A stretch of DNA of 64,000 nucleotides, taken from NCBI GenBank assembly GCA_005656395.1, contig SRSI01000074.1, positions 434,001 through 498,000 on the forward strand, read 5' to 3'. Below are positions 35,748 to 46,984 of this stretch, in pieces. The DNA comes from Strongyloides papillosus (Eukaryota; Nematoda; Chromadorea; Rhabditida; Strongyloididae). Made by a program: the position numbers and the translations under genes. Each line of letters begins with the position of its first letter. The stretch's first letter is position 1. Below the pieces are notes generated by a model. That model had not been told where the DNA came from and ran no database searches. It was given only the letters and a program-made list of their open reading frames with translations.

Positions 35748-38700
35748 AGTAAAATATACTTTATAGATTTCTTGAAATGCTTTATATGTACCTTTATGAA
35801 TATCTATAAAAAAAAATTTATCAAAAATAAACAAACATATTAAAATAAAATAAAAAGATAAATATACTATTTAATAAACGATTAATTCAAATATTCACAA
35901 AATATTAATGATAAGATAACCATTTTAAAAGGTACTTCTTGATCAAATATGATAGACAAAACTGTACATTACAAATAAATAAAGTGTGTTAGTGTTTAGC
36001 AAAAACAGTAATGGCATTTACTATAAAATATTTTGTTTCAATTATTTCTTTAAGTAATACCACTAGTATATAAAATAAAATATTGGGCACATTTATTCTT
36101 ATTCAATCTATTATTTCAGATGTTGTAATATAAAAAGTTACTAATGAATATTTTAAAAATGATTTGCGCAGGTAGGCTTTTATTTATTTGTGATTCAATT
36201 GTAATAGATAGCTCAACATTTATATTTGAATGGGTTTGCATAGTTTAAAGCTGTCTATACTTCACGGTCAATTGGTAATATTAATAAAAAAGTTGGATAT
36301 GTAATACTTTAAATGATTTATATTTGATTGATGCCATTATAAAAATCACTTAGATTTAATCTTAAAAAATTATACAAAAAATTATAAAATAAATAGTAAA
36401 ATGTTTGCCTTTCTAAATATTATTATTAACAATTTAAACAAAAAATAATTGAAATTTTGTTTTAAGTAGAAATCATTTTTTTGTATAAAATAAAGTAGCC
36501 AAGAATGCAGACAATTTGAAGTAAGATAAGCGAAGATGTTTAAAAAAAGTATAATTGAATATGATGCACAAATATTCAGCATTAAATATACTATTATTAG
36601 TATTATCATCATATTAAATATGATTACGCAGTGTTGAATGAATTAAAATGAAAGCAATATATTTTATATTAATATGACCCTCGTCTAGACAAAAAGTAAG
36701 TTTTGATTATCAATCTAATAATTTCTAAATATAAATTTAAAAAACTAATAAGAAATCAAAAAATTAATATTCATTATCAATAAAAAGAATTCTTAACCAA
36801 ACAAATTTTATTATTCTATAAATGATATCATTGCAGTAATAATAAAACCATAAAATATGTCTATAATTGGCATTTAGAAAAAAGTGAAATAATGTACGTT
36901 TTATACTACTACTTGTTTGATCAAGATATAAATATTTCTATACAGGTTTTTCTTAAGATAAGCAAAAAATTGTAAAATTAAAACGCGCTAGAAAAACTTT
37001 TATCAAGTTTAGTTGCCTAATCTATCAATGTCAAATCTCGACTACTTGATTAGAAATTTATATAGTCAATAGGTTTTTATTTATTTCCTTGTATCATTCT
37101 CATACTTATCATTAAAAATAGAAAGTCATTTAATATAATAGTGTTTAATAAAACTTAATGCAATTGAATAAGTTTTAAAATTCATAATATATCTATACAT
37201 TGTACCCTTTCTTGTTAAGAATAGTACGTAAAATAAATAAATAAATTGATAATATATCTATAAAAATATAATTTTTATAGAAATTCATTTTTAATCTTGT
37301 GAAAGAAAATTATTAGTCAAATATATAAACAACAATCAAAAATTGTAGAAAAAGGTATGATTTTTGAATTATTTAACCTTCGCATATGATATCCATATGA
37401 TTTTTTTCTATTAAAAAATTGACAACATGCTGTTGACAAAAATATATATTATCAAAACCATTATATTTCTCTTGTTTAGAATATAAATTTCAGAAATAAT
37501 GTTAAATATTTTTCAAGGTTAGACCAATTTATTATAACTATAAGACTTTTCTTTTCTTGAAACACTTATCAATAAATTATTTTGGCATTTTGAAGAGCGC
37601 TTGTTAACTTAAAAATTAACATTAAGTGAAACATTTTTTATATTAAATATACTACTCTGATTTGTAGATAATTAAACATTTAAAGATATTTTACTCAAAG
37701 AACAGACTAGTATATATTTTAGGAACTAAAATATTTCTTATCAAATAATTTGCAATCGCGACTTAAAAACTTCTCTTATCAAATATAATTATGAAGGTAA
37801 AATATATTAAGAGAAAAATTTAACGAAAACTAAAGAGTTGAAATAATAATTATATAAATAAGCAATGGAAGAGTAAAAGTAAATTAGCAAACTATTATAC
37901 CATTTGCATATGTATGTTAAATTCCTCTACTCAGAGACTAAACAAAAGAGAAAAAATCAAAAAGTGCAATTGATGGTTGTGGAAGTGTCATTAAATTACA
38001 GTTTTGAAAAGTATAAAAATTTTTGCACTTTATTTTTGAATATATTTAAAGAATTGTCGTGAATTTTAATAAAATTATTTTATCATCAAAGAAGGAGTAA
38101 TAAATAGTTCTCCTCACTATTTATGTTTAAAAATGATGTCTTTCTAAAATAGTACTTATAAAAAAGTATTAATAGTTTCAAGAATATGTAATAAATCTAA
38201 TTAATGAGTGCCCTAATAAAATAAAATTGAAAGGGGTAATAAAGAATGAATGAGAGCTTTAATATAAAAATATTAAATATAATTACCTATTGAAATAAAT
38301 AAATAACTTACATACTGAATCGCTACTATTTATATATTGTGTAGTGCTACTATAACATGATTATATACGTAAATAGAATAAAAAGAGTATTTCAAAATAT
38401 CATTGTAATGTTTAGTAGTTTTTATAACACAATTTTGAAATTTTAATAAATTCAAAAAAAACAACAATTTTTTTACAAGTAAAAAATATGAAATATTGGT
38501 TTAATCAGAAATAGATGTACAGTAAAATAAGTTATGTAAGAGCAAGAAATCATACAATCAAAAGATAAAAATTAATGTCTTTTGAATGTGTCGAAAATAG
38601 AATAGGTAATGTGTCTTTTATTTTTACAACAAAGGCAATTTATTAGAATCACTTATAATATATCTTTTTACTTGTCTAGACAAGTAATAGAAGATAAAAA

Positions 38701-38771
38701 TGTTACATTTTGATTAGATTTATTCCTTTTGTATATTGTAATAAAAAAAACCTTTGCATAAAGAAGTTACT
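35748..38771. other. AT-rich intergenic region
   Basis: About 3 kb between the orphan gene and WDR83, containing the promoter side of the orphan and the 3' side of WDR83. A 76-codon minus-strand frame at 36382-36612 is Ile/Leu/Phe-rich by composition only. I see no exons, RNA genes or repeats worth naming. Confidence 0.5.
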
Positions 38772-39677
38772 TTATGTATGTATCTGCCAAACGTACATTT
38801 TATCGGCAGTTGCAGACAACATTTTTGACTCTTTTGGATGAGATACAACAGAATGAATATAAAGGTTGGGCTTATGATCACATTTACCAAGAAGATTACC
38901 ATTTAACATATTGTAAACGTATAAATAACCATCCTCAGAACAACTGACAATCTCATTTTCTGATGCCATTATACATGATTCTAATTTATACTCAATATTT
39001 CTATGTGATTCAAATCTCAATAATGACCCGCCATTTACTTTGTCAAGTAAAAGTACACTAGAGTTAAGAATAGACACAAGTATGCATTGATTGTTTGAGG
39101 TAAAACTTATTGAAGAAACAGGATGACCACAATCATCTGAAGTCATAATGCCTTTCCTTAAATCATATAATCTTAATTGCCCATCGGCAGATCCTGTAGC
39201 TATTTCATGATTTTTTATTGATATACATAAAACAGCATCAGTTGCTTCATCAAAAATTTGTATTGGATTTTTCGATCTATTTCTTAAATCATAACATCTC
39301 ACTGTTCCATCTTGAGAAGCTGAAAATGGTATTGTACCTTCATCATTAAAAGCCACAGAATTTATTTGTGCTAAATGACCTAACCACCTGGTGATATTTT
39401 TTTTTGTTTCTACATCATGCAATAGTAGATTTTTACTAACACCCCCGCTTAAAATCATGCTGTTATCGCTACTACTTCTAGCATCTAATATTTCTCCATA
39501 ATCTCCAGAATATGTACTTAGATGTAGACTTTTATATGGGTTCCATAATTTAACAGTTTTATCACTTCCAGCTGTCAAAGCATACTTCCCATCAATGTTA
39601 AAACGAACAACCCTTACCTTTCTTTGACTGCAGTCAATTGTATGTATTTTTTCGATAACACACTTTTCCTCATTCAT
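38772..39677 (-). CDS. WDR83: WD-repeat protein WDR83/MORG1
   Basis: Intronless, 301 residues, the same size as human WDR83 (about 315). It forms one seven-bladed propeller with recognisable blades: VRVVRFNIDGKYALTAGSDK, TVKLWNPYKSLHLSTYSG, VRCYDLRNRSKNPIQIFDEA, EIATGSADGQLRLYDLRKG and EYKLESCIMASENEIVSCSE. These match WDR83 blade by blade, including the EYKL..C block. MORG1 is a scaffold for ERK/MAPK signalling and a partner of the PHD3 and spliceosome machineries. An acceptor-like ATTTTTTTAG lies 5 nt upstream of the ATG, and the gene follows the SDR gene on the same strand after 113 bp: a candidate operon partner. Confidence 0.9.
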   Translation of the reverse strand: MNEEKCVIEKIHTIDCSQRKVRVVRFNIDGKYALTAGSDKTVKLWNPYKSLHLSTYSGDYGEILDARSSSDNSMILSGGVSKNLLLHDVETKKNITRWLGHLAQINSVAFNDEGTIPFSASQDGTVRCYDLRNRSKNPIQIFDEATDAVLCISIKNHEIATGSADGQLRLYDLRKGIMTSDDCGHPVSSISFTSNNQCILVSILNSSVLLLDKVNGGSLLRFESHRNIEYKLESCIMASENEIVSCSEDGYLYVYNMLNGNLLGKCDHKPNLYIHSVVSHPKESKMLSATADKMYVWQIHT

Positions 39678-39790
39678 CTACACTAAAAAAATATTATTGT
39701 AAAATTTAAAAAATAAAAAGTTAAACAAAAATTAAAACGTTTTTATCGTTTAAAAAATATTGAAAATACAAAAAAGTACTTTATACCAAT

Positions 39791-40621
39791 TTAAGTAAGC
39801 CATGTAGATACTTGACAATTTTGAATAAATTCACCACTAGGGGCTTCTTCATTAAGTGCACAATATAATGGAGTAACAGTTCCTTCATCAATAGTTAATG
39901 GTCCCTTATAATTTGTCATATCTGTAGCAACATATCCTGGACAACATGCAATGGCTCTGATTTTTCTATCACTTAACTGTCTATGATAGAGCATTGTTAA
40001 AGCAATTTCAGCAGCTTTAGAAACTCTGTAAGATGAACATGGATAACCTTCAACAGTTCTATTGTCAGGTTCACATGCATCAATGTACTTTTCAACAAAA
40101 TCATCGATATCTTTTTCGGTATAAGTATTGGTTTTAAATAAATCAATTTTGTCCTGACTATAGTAACCGCCCATCTTGCCACACATACTACAGATATTTA
40201 CAATTCTTCCTTCATCTTTAATTAAAGGGATCAAGTATTTTGAAATCATTTTAGTTCCATAGTAGTTGATTCCAATAGTTGATTTTGCCTGAACTAATGG
40301 TGATTCAGTAGCATCAATGTCAAATGCAAATCCAGCATTATTTATAAGAACATCAATCTTGTATTTATCCTTATCCAAATAATCTCTAAAGTTTTTACAA
40401 CTTTCTTCACTAGTAATATCAAGTTGGTGGAATTTCAAATCAACTGAAGAGTCTTTCATTGTTCCAACCTCCTTCAGAACATCATCCATGGCTTTCAATC
40501 CACGCTCCTCACTTCTAGCTGTTAGAAATATAGTAGATTCTTTAACAAGTTTCAATAAGTTTCTTACAATCCCATATCCAATGCCCTTGTTGGCACCTGT
40601 TACAACAAAAACTTTCATCAT
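39791..40621 (-). CDS. CBR1: Short-chain dehydrogenase, carbonyl reductase (CBR1)-like
   Basis: Intronless, 276 residues (human CBR1 has 277). Classical SDR features are all present: cofactor motif VTGANKGIGYGI at the N-terminus, LDITSEES, the NNAGFAF strand turn, a catalytic serine in IVNICSMCGK and YRVSK (Tyr and Lys of the catalytic triad). The insert before the tyrosine, with a PCSSYRVSK context, and the CCPGYVATDM block are those of CBR1-type monomeric NADPH-dependent carbonyl reductases, which reduce quinones, prostaglandins and other carbonyls in the cytosol. Substrate here is unknown. The start MMKVF places the first beta strand at the usual distance. Upstream of WDR83 on the same strand. 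Confidence 0.88.
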   Translation of the reverse strand: MMKVFVVTGANKGIGYGIVRNLLKLVKESTIFLTARSEERGLKAMDDVLKEVGTMKDSSVDLKFHQLDITSEESCKNFRDYLDKDKYKIDVLINNAGFAFDIDATESPLVQAKSTIGINYYGTKMISKYLIPLIKDEGRIVNICSMCGKMGGYYSQDKIDLFKTNTYTEKDIDDFVEKYIDACEPDNRTVEGYPCSSYRVSKAAEIALTMLYHRQLSDRKIRAIACCPGYVATDMTNYKGPLTIDEGTVTPLYCALNEEAPSGEFIQNCQVSTWLT

Positions 40622-42354
40622 TAGAAAATAAAGTAATCAATCTTTTAATGATAATACTGACAATTACACACACGCGTTTACTTCTTGTTTTTTGGTATTA
40701 TGGTATCCTTCAATAAAGTGATGTAAATAGGAACGCTTTTTATAACAATAAATAGTTGATTTTGTATAATGATGAAATTTTATGCTAAAAATATTTGTTC
40801 GATAAAGGTTTAGTTTACAATGTTTTTAACATTTTAAAATTGGTAAGTTAGTAAACGAATTAGAATTTTTATTTTTTTTTGTAAATATCATAAATTGCTT
40901 ATATTAATTAATAAATGGGATTAATTTTTCAATATATATCTATTAAAAATTTAATAACCGTGAATTCAATAATAACTTTGTTATAACAACTGATTTCTTG
41001 TAATTAGAGACTTTGTCCTCAATATTGTTTTCATCACTAATAAATATTTTTATAATATTCTATTGTGTATTAAATAATTATGCATTTCATTAAGAACAAA
41101 ATAATAAATTCTGAGAGAGGCACCAAACCTCTCCACCCACACGATTGAAAAAGTAATTGTGCGAAAGTAAAACATATTGACGGAGTGATGGATAATAGGA
41201 TACCATTAATAAACAATCGTTTTTAATAAAAATTTTTCTTTAGGTATATTTAAAATTTTATTTATTTGGTAAATGTGGGAATCGTATTAAAATGTACTAA
41301 CATATTTGAAAATTATTACTATAATTAATAGATCTTTTTTACCGAATGTTCAATTATTCTCTATTCACTACCGTCATTAATGTACATAATTTTGGTTTTT
41401 ACTCAAGGAACTAACAATTAATTTTTGGTTTATACTAGGAAAAATCGCCGTTCCCGGTTTCCAGATTAATGTGTTTTGTTAGCGTACATAATATATTAGG
41501 GTGAAAAACAGTCAAGTTATACTCCAAAGAATATTTTAATGTGAACAAATAATTCTTCTTTTGATAATTTTTCGTTTCAGTAGGGGCATTTAGATTTGAT
41601 TTTTTGTAAGTAGAAAATAATTGTATGATAAATTAAAATGTTTAAAAATTACAATATGATATTTTCTCATTAATAACCAGATAAAAAATTTCTAAATAAT
41701 AAAATAACATTAACGCATAAGTATCTGATAAACCATTTTAATTAAAATCCCACAATTTACACTGCCTATATTCAAAATTCCTATGAATATTTTAAACTTT
41801 TTATCAGCCAAAGAAGTTGCCATTGCTTTCTCAACATAGCATTATTTGTTATTAAAAATAGAATTTACATATATACGAATATAAAGTCTATCCCAATTTT
41901 AAAAAGAGATAGAAGTTCTATTTTACCTGAAAAATATTTGTGTTATAAAAATATAAACTCCACTGCGGCTACAGTTTACATTTTCCCTATTGCTAATTAA
42001 TAAAAGTTTACATAAAATAGTATTTAATACTTGAAAACAACCTTTTCCGAGCGGCCCTACAGGAAAGTATCACGATTATTACACTCACGAATGTTTATCT
42101 TAAAAAAATGCGGGGGTCTTCTAGAAATGAACAGAAACTTTCTACTGTGGTGCATTTTCGCAGTAAATAGTTTTAATCATTGTGAGGTTACTAGAAAAAG
42201 TACAAATTTTCCTTATAAATTGTAAGAAGTGTAGATAACTTTCATGAGATACTCTTTAATGTTAAAAAAATTTTTCCACATTAAGTCTAATAGTTGAGAT
42301 AAGAGATTTATTAAATGAGCAGTCTTTTATTTTATTTTTTAAATAAAGTTAAAA
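40622..42354. other. Intergenic region with non-coding RNA candidates
   Basis: This 1.7-kb spacer between EXOSC4 and the SDR gene contains several islands richer in G and C than other spacers: 41110-41200 (two adjacent hairpins), 41440-41470 (GGAAA...TTTCC foldback) and 41955-42240. The last includes an open frame 42121-42225 region with a signal-peptide-like start (MNRNFLLWCIFAV from 42127) and a GTAAGA donor-like site at its end, but no downstream exon was found. No gene is called with confidence. Confidence 0.4.
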
Positions 42355-43159
42355 TCAAAATCTTGATTCTAGACCGACACAGGTTTCTGCAAAATGAAGC
42401 ATTGTTGCTGAAAGAATTGTATGCACCTGTAGTGATTCCTTAGTTGCAAATTTACACATCTCATCAAAAACACTAGTTTCACATTTCTTCTGTATATCTA
42501 TGGCAACTATGTTATCAGTTCCATTTTTAGTCGTGATTGTTAATTTACAAACATTTTTTGCCTCTTCATCAGCATTTAAATCAAGAACGTAGTCACTATC
42601 ACAATAACCTACAGTAACTGTTGTAGGAACATATCTCATTGGTATTGATGATGTAGCTAATGCGACTGCAGCAGCGTTAATACATGCTGCCATGACGGAA
42701 CCATCATTTAATAGAATATCAATGTAAATGTCAATTTGTGATTTAGGATATAGTTCTGTAACAATACATTTCTTAAGTACAGATTCAAGATAACGTGAGA
42801 TAGATTGTTGATGCCTATCCCGTTTTGTGTTTTCGTTTTTTTTCCTATCTCTCGTGGCAAAAGGTAGCTGGTTAACAACTATATTAAGATAAACTTCTTC
42901 ACGACGCATACGGGTCCTATTTCTACATGGACCTGGACCAAATACTGAACAACGAAGCTAAAAAATTGCATATATTAATATTTGAAAAAAGCAAAATATA
43001 AGTTACCTCAGTTAATCCTTGTTTCCACGAAACACTGCCTTGTGCTTGTCGTTGAATACCTGTTTCATATGATATGTGACGTGTTTCCTTAGGTAATCGA
43101 CCATCTGAACGATAACCTAAATTTGTTAGAACTTTCCTCCTGTTTAAATCAATATCCAT
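42355..43159 (-). CDS. EXOSC4: Exosome core subunit RRP41 (EXOSC4)
   Basis: Exon 43159-43007, intron 49 bp, exon 42957-42355; 251 residues (human 245). It shows the RNase PH-like fold of RRP41: GYRSDGRLPKETRHI, an AQGSVSWKQGLTE strand pair, a FGPGPCRNRTR loop, SQIDIYIDILLNDGSVMAAC and INAAAVALATSSIPM. These match EXOSC4 segment by segment. RRP41 pairs with RRP45 in the six-subunit ring of the RNA exosome, the nuclear and cytoplasmic 3'-5' RNA decay machine; animal RRP41 is catalytically inactive and provides the channel. The first exon carries the N-terminal strand and the phase-0 splice is clean. Confidence 0.92.
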
Positions 43160-44195
43160 CCGTAAAATCAGGAAAGTAAGAATTTTCTTAAATCAAAAGC
43201 AATAAAATTTTTCATTTAAATTTCTTGGAGCACCGTATATTTCGTATTCTTTACAAGAGAAATTTTTAAATTATAAAAATTGATACTATCACTTTATGTT
43301 GATTTTTATCTAAATATTATTTAAATATGAAATAAGAATGCTAAAAAACATGGTAGAATAAATGTTTATCGAGTTTACAATTCTTTCAACAAAAAGTTTT
43401 CCTCTTCGATGTTTGAACAATCATTTATATGGTTTTTGCTAGATTGATATAAATTAGAAAACATGATATAGTGAAGTTATCCAATGGTACAAATATTATT
43501 TATACCTCTTCCTATGTGAAGTTTGTTGTTTTGCAGACAAAATGATTTCTAAAACTAAAAAGCTTTAACTATAAATTGTTTGAACAAACAATTTTTGTTA
43601 ACTAAATATGTGATCGAAGAAGTCAAATATTAAAATTTTGACTAGTCTTCAATAAAGGAAGTAAATTTTTTTTGTTAATAACATGTAATTCTATTAAAAT
43701 TTGTAGGAAACTTGCAATGATCACTAATTTGAAAATTGATAAATTTAATATAAAGTACAATTCTATTCTAATAAATTTCTTATTCGGGAATTTTTTCAAC
43801 TTTAGTTATTTTGAAATATGTTAGCTTTTTGAGGGATGTAGAAATTTTAATAAATTTATATTTTTTAAATTTTGATATTTTTGGAGATAAAACAAATTTT
43901 GAATTATTGTTCAGTTTTTGAATATTAAAATAAAATGATACTTAAAAATTATTTTAGTAGAATAACTTACTTGTAAATAAAACCGTATTATTAAAAGTTT
44001 AAGTTATACATCATTTGTAAAAAAGTAAAAAAAAAAGTTTAACCTAGATAATACAAAAAAAATTTCCTTCAGGTGAATATGTGTTTACACGTACTCATAT
44101 TTAATAAATTATCAAACAAATTTTGAATTATACGGATAGTTAAATTTTTGACAATATAAATAGGAAGACATTAATTGATTAATGTGTCTTAAAAA
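43160..44195. promoter_or_regulatory. Divergent spacer without visible gene
   Basis: One kilobase of AT-rich DNA between EXOSC4 (minus) and the orphan membrane protein (plus). It must hold both promoters. A TTTTGCAG acceptor-like site at about 43530 precedes only a seven-codon frame. No RNA gene seen. Confidence 0.4.
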
Positions 44196-44852
44196 ATGAC
44201 TCACTTTAGTCATATAAGAATATGGGAAGATCTTACTTTTGATAATCTTATCGATAGTCCCCTTGATTTATTTCTGTTTATTGCAATACTCGTTATAATA
44301 ATTCTTATTATTGCAATGTGTTGTAGTCTGATGTGCTCAACTCCTTCAGCAGTGAAAACACCAGTTATAAAAGAAGTAACGGAGGTAGTTACAACGCCAA
44401 TATCATTAAGTGCTTATGAATACACAAATGGTAGTTGTACACCAGTTATGTGTCCGTATAATGATATGTATCAACAAACGCAAATGGGTACTCCTATTTC
44501 TCCTGGACTACTCGATGTTAAGGATTCCGGTAATAATCATATTAATATAGTTTTAAATGTTGGAAGTAAGGATAAGTTTGAAGAAATTCCAAGTGAGAAT
44601 CAACATGGAAAAATAGAAGAAATTACAACATCATCAACATTGAATACATTATCATCAAAACTAAATAAGAATGACCTAAAAAGTACTAATTTACGTCAAG
44701 ATAAAAAAAATAATGAAGAAAAAAAATCTCTTGACATAAAAAAACACGAAGCAATTTCTTCTCTTAATGATCCAACAACAGTACGTTACACAACATCTGG
44801 TGAACCTTTAAGCAACGTATCTTCAAAGAATACTTCCAATATGAAAAAATAA
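44196..44852 (+). CDS. Orphan single-pass membrane protein
   Basis: Single exon, 218 residues. A short extracytosolic-like lead (MTHFSHIRIWEDLTFDN) is followed by one hydrophobic segment at about residues 23-47 (FLFIAILVIIILIIAMCCSL) with cysteines at its end that could be palmitoylated. The remaining ~170 residues are hydrophilic, Ser/Thr/Lys-rich and probably cytosolic and disordered. No signal peptide cleavage is evident; type III topology is likely. I recognise no family. It lies upstream of the galaxin-like gene on the same strand, 239 bp apart. Confidence 0.7.
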   Translation: MTHFSHIRIWEDLTFDNLIDSPLDLFLFIAILVIIILIIAMCCSLMCSTPSAVKTPVIKEVTEVVTTPISLSAYEYTNGSCTPVMCPYNDMYQQTQMGTPISPGLLDVKDSGNNHINIVLNVGSKDKFEEIPSENQHGKIEEITTSSTLNTLSSKLNKNDLKSTNLRQDKKNNEEKKSLDIKKHEAISSLNDPTTVRYTTSGEPLSNVSSKNTSNMKK

Positions 44853-45091
44853 ATTATACTAAAGTAAATAAAAGATTTTTAGATTAAACTTTTTTATTTT
44901 ATATAACTATTATATAGATAATGAACATTCTAAACTTTAAGAATAAAAGGATTTCATCGGTGAATACTAAAATTTTAATTTTCTATATATATTTAACATC
45001 TAATATGATGAAGTGTTTAAATAGCTGTGTGTATATCGCTTTCAAAGAATGTTGAAAATTTATACTAATAATATTTTTACATCATTTTAAA

Positions 45092-45828
45092 ATGAATTAT
45101 AATTTTATTTTTTCACTAACCACAGTTTATATTATAGTACAGTTGACAGAATGTATTTGTAAGAGTTCAGTGTTTTTTTTCTCTGAATGTTTTTAGTTTT
45201 TCAAGCATGTTGTGGGAATGGGATATGTCGAACTTTCGACAGTCCAGAGGCAATGTATGGGTTAATTTGCTGTGGTGATGATATAATGAATTCGGTTAGT
45301 CATATTTGCTGCGATGGCGTTGTGCGTGAAAGAAATGTTGGAGCTGTATATGTTGAAAGATGTTGTGGAAATCAAACAATAACGAACATTCAAACGTGTT
45401 GTAATAATAATGTATTTAATATAGCAAATGGATTATGCTGTGGGGATAAAGCATTTATATATTCTCCTACAACACATTGTTGTGAGAATACTCTATACGA
45501 AAATACAAATACAACTTCAGCATGTTGTGGATCAAGTATCTACGACGGAGGAAAAAGTCAAATATGTTGTGGGAAGAAGATTTATAATTTAACAGAATAT
45601 GATAGTTGCTGTAAAAATAATGCAACCATTCCATTATATAATCCTTATAATTCAAAAACACAACAATGTTGTTCAACTCCAATTTTAATTGCTTCAACAT
45701 CAAAATGTTGTTACCTAAAAACAAATAGTACATATATACCAACAATTTATAATTCCACTACACAATGTTGTAAATATCCTTACACAAAGATAGGAACTAT
45801 TGTAAATGACACATGCCTAAACATATAA
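45092..45828 (+). CDS. Secreted galaxin-like CC-repeat protein
   Basis: Exon 45092-45158, intron 38 bp, exon 45197-45828; 232 residues. The short first exon supplies a signal peptide (MNYNFIFSLTTVYIIVQLTE). The mature part carries about a dozen paired cysteines spaced roughly 10-20 residues, for example ACCGN, ICCGDD, ICCDG, RCCGN, TCCNN, LCCGD, HCCEN, ACCGS, ICCGKK and SCCKN. Such CC-x-GG/N repeats are those of galaxin, a coral skeletal matrix protein, and of related animal secreted proteins. Several N-x-S/T sites suggest glycosylation. A matrix or cuticle role is inference. The stop is 31 bp from the converging hydrolase stop. Confidence 0.8.
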
Positions 45829-45859
45829 AAATACTTTTATTCCAACAACATATACTTTC

Positions 45860-46984
45860 TTACAATTTATTCCTAATTTGTTCTTCTGATCCTTTAAATA
45901 TTTCATGTATAGCATTTGCAATAACAGTCGCCCTAAACTTATTTAGAAAATGTCCTTCTTTTTCAAAATATACTGACACACCTTTTGCTCCATTATTAAA
46001 ATTTTTCGAAATTTTATCAATTATTTCCTCATCATCATCTTGTTTATTACTTTCCTAAAATAAACATTTAGATTAAAATAAAAAGTTTAGCTTACAATGA
46101 ATTTCATATTGTTAAATAAATTTGCAAATTCTATTGTTATATCCTTTTCAATCAACCAATCTTTTCCTCCTCCTAATTGAAGAACTTTAGTGTCTCTTTT
46201 GTTAACTAAATCAACAAATTTTTTTTGAGATGGAAGATCAAAATAACTAATAGATCGCAAACTGCGTGAAGACATTTCAGGGGATGTTGTTTTTAATCCA
46301 AGATTATTATATGTAATATGTATTATTGGATTGATAAGTTGCTTTCTGGCAAAGGGAAAGATTTCCCATAATTTTGAAAATAAATATATTGGCCAAAACG
46401 GTCTAATACCTCTGTGTTTTCTTATACCAACACCATTAATTAAAACAACACCCTTAGTTGATTTTTCATCATATGTTCCAGCTAATTCTAAAGCAAATTT
46501 TGTACCACGACTATGTCCCATAAAAATTACTTTTTCTGAATTAGATATTTTTCTAGCTTCCATAACACTTTTAATAAAATTATATTTCTCAACGTTACGC
46601 TCTGTAAATCTATCATCACCCTTTGTAAATCCATATCCTGGATAATTAATTCCAATAAATCTATATTGCTTTTCGATAAAAAATGGAAGCATATATTTGA
46701 AATCTAAATGAGATCCAGGTGTACCAGGTAATGCTATTATTGTTCCATTCTTTGATCCGTTTGGCATTGTATCCTAAATTACATTAAATAAATTTGAATA
46801 AATGTATAAAAATTACCAATGTTATAGCATCAACATTTACTTTTTCCTTTTTTCCAGTTATCGCGATAATACTATCTGTTTTCAAGAATTTTTCACCATT
46901 TTCAGGATTTGGAAGCTTCCTTAAAGCCTTTTGTATTGGTTTTTTTTTCATTATATTGTTAAATACTCTTGTAATAAGCCCCAT
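45860..46984 (-). CDS. Alpha/beta hydrolase, DUF1057-like
   Basis: Exons 46984-46817, 46773-46096 and 46054-45860 join in phase 0 (introns 43 and 41 bp) to 346 residues. The core fold begins with GTIIALPGTPGSHLDFKYML (oxyanion loop) and contains the nucleophile elbow FMGHSRGT. An acid-residue region is seen near LQLGGGKDWLIEKD, and the last exon supplies the histidine strand, KEGHFLNKF. A lid-like insert (HRGIRPFWPIYLFSKLWEIF) lies between. The arrangement recalls the nematode-enriched DUF1057 alpha/beta hydrolases; the substrate is unknown. The N-terminus is basic and amphipathic (MGLITRVFNNIMKKKP), possibly mitochondrial. Without the small exons the triad histidine would be missed. Confidence 0.82.

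Noticed and set aside
36382..36612. 76-codon hydrophobic minus-strand ORF
   Set aside because: Hydrophobicity follows from TTT/ATT-rich DNA; no supporting context.
41080..41245. Selenocysteine-type readthrough ORF across an in-frame TGA
   Set aside because: No recognisable selenoprotein motif around the TGA and no convincing SECIS element; the two hairpins lie within the frame rather than in a 3' UTR.
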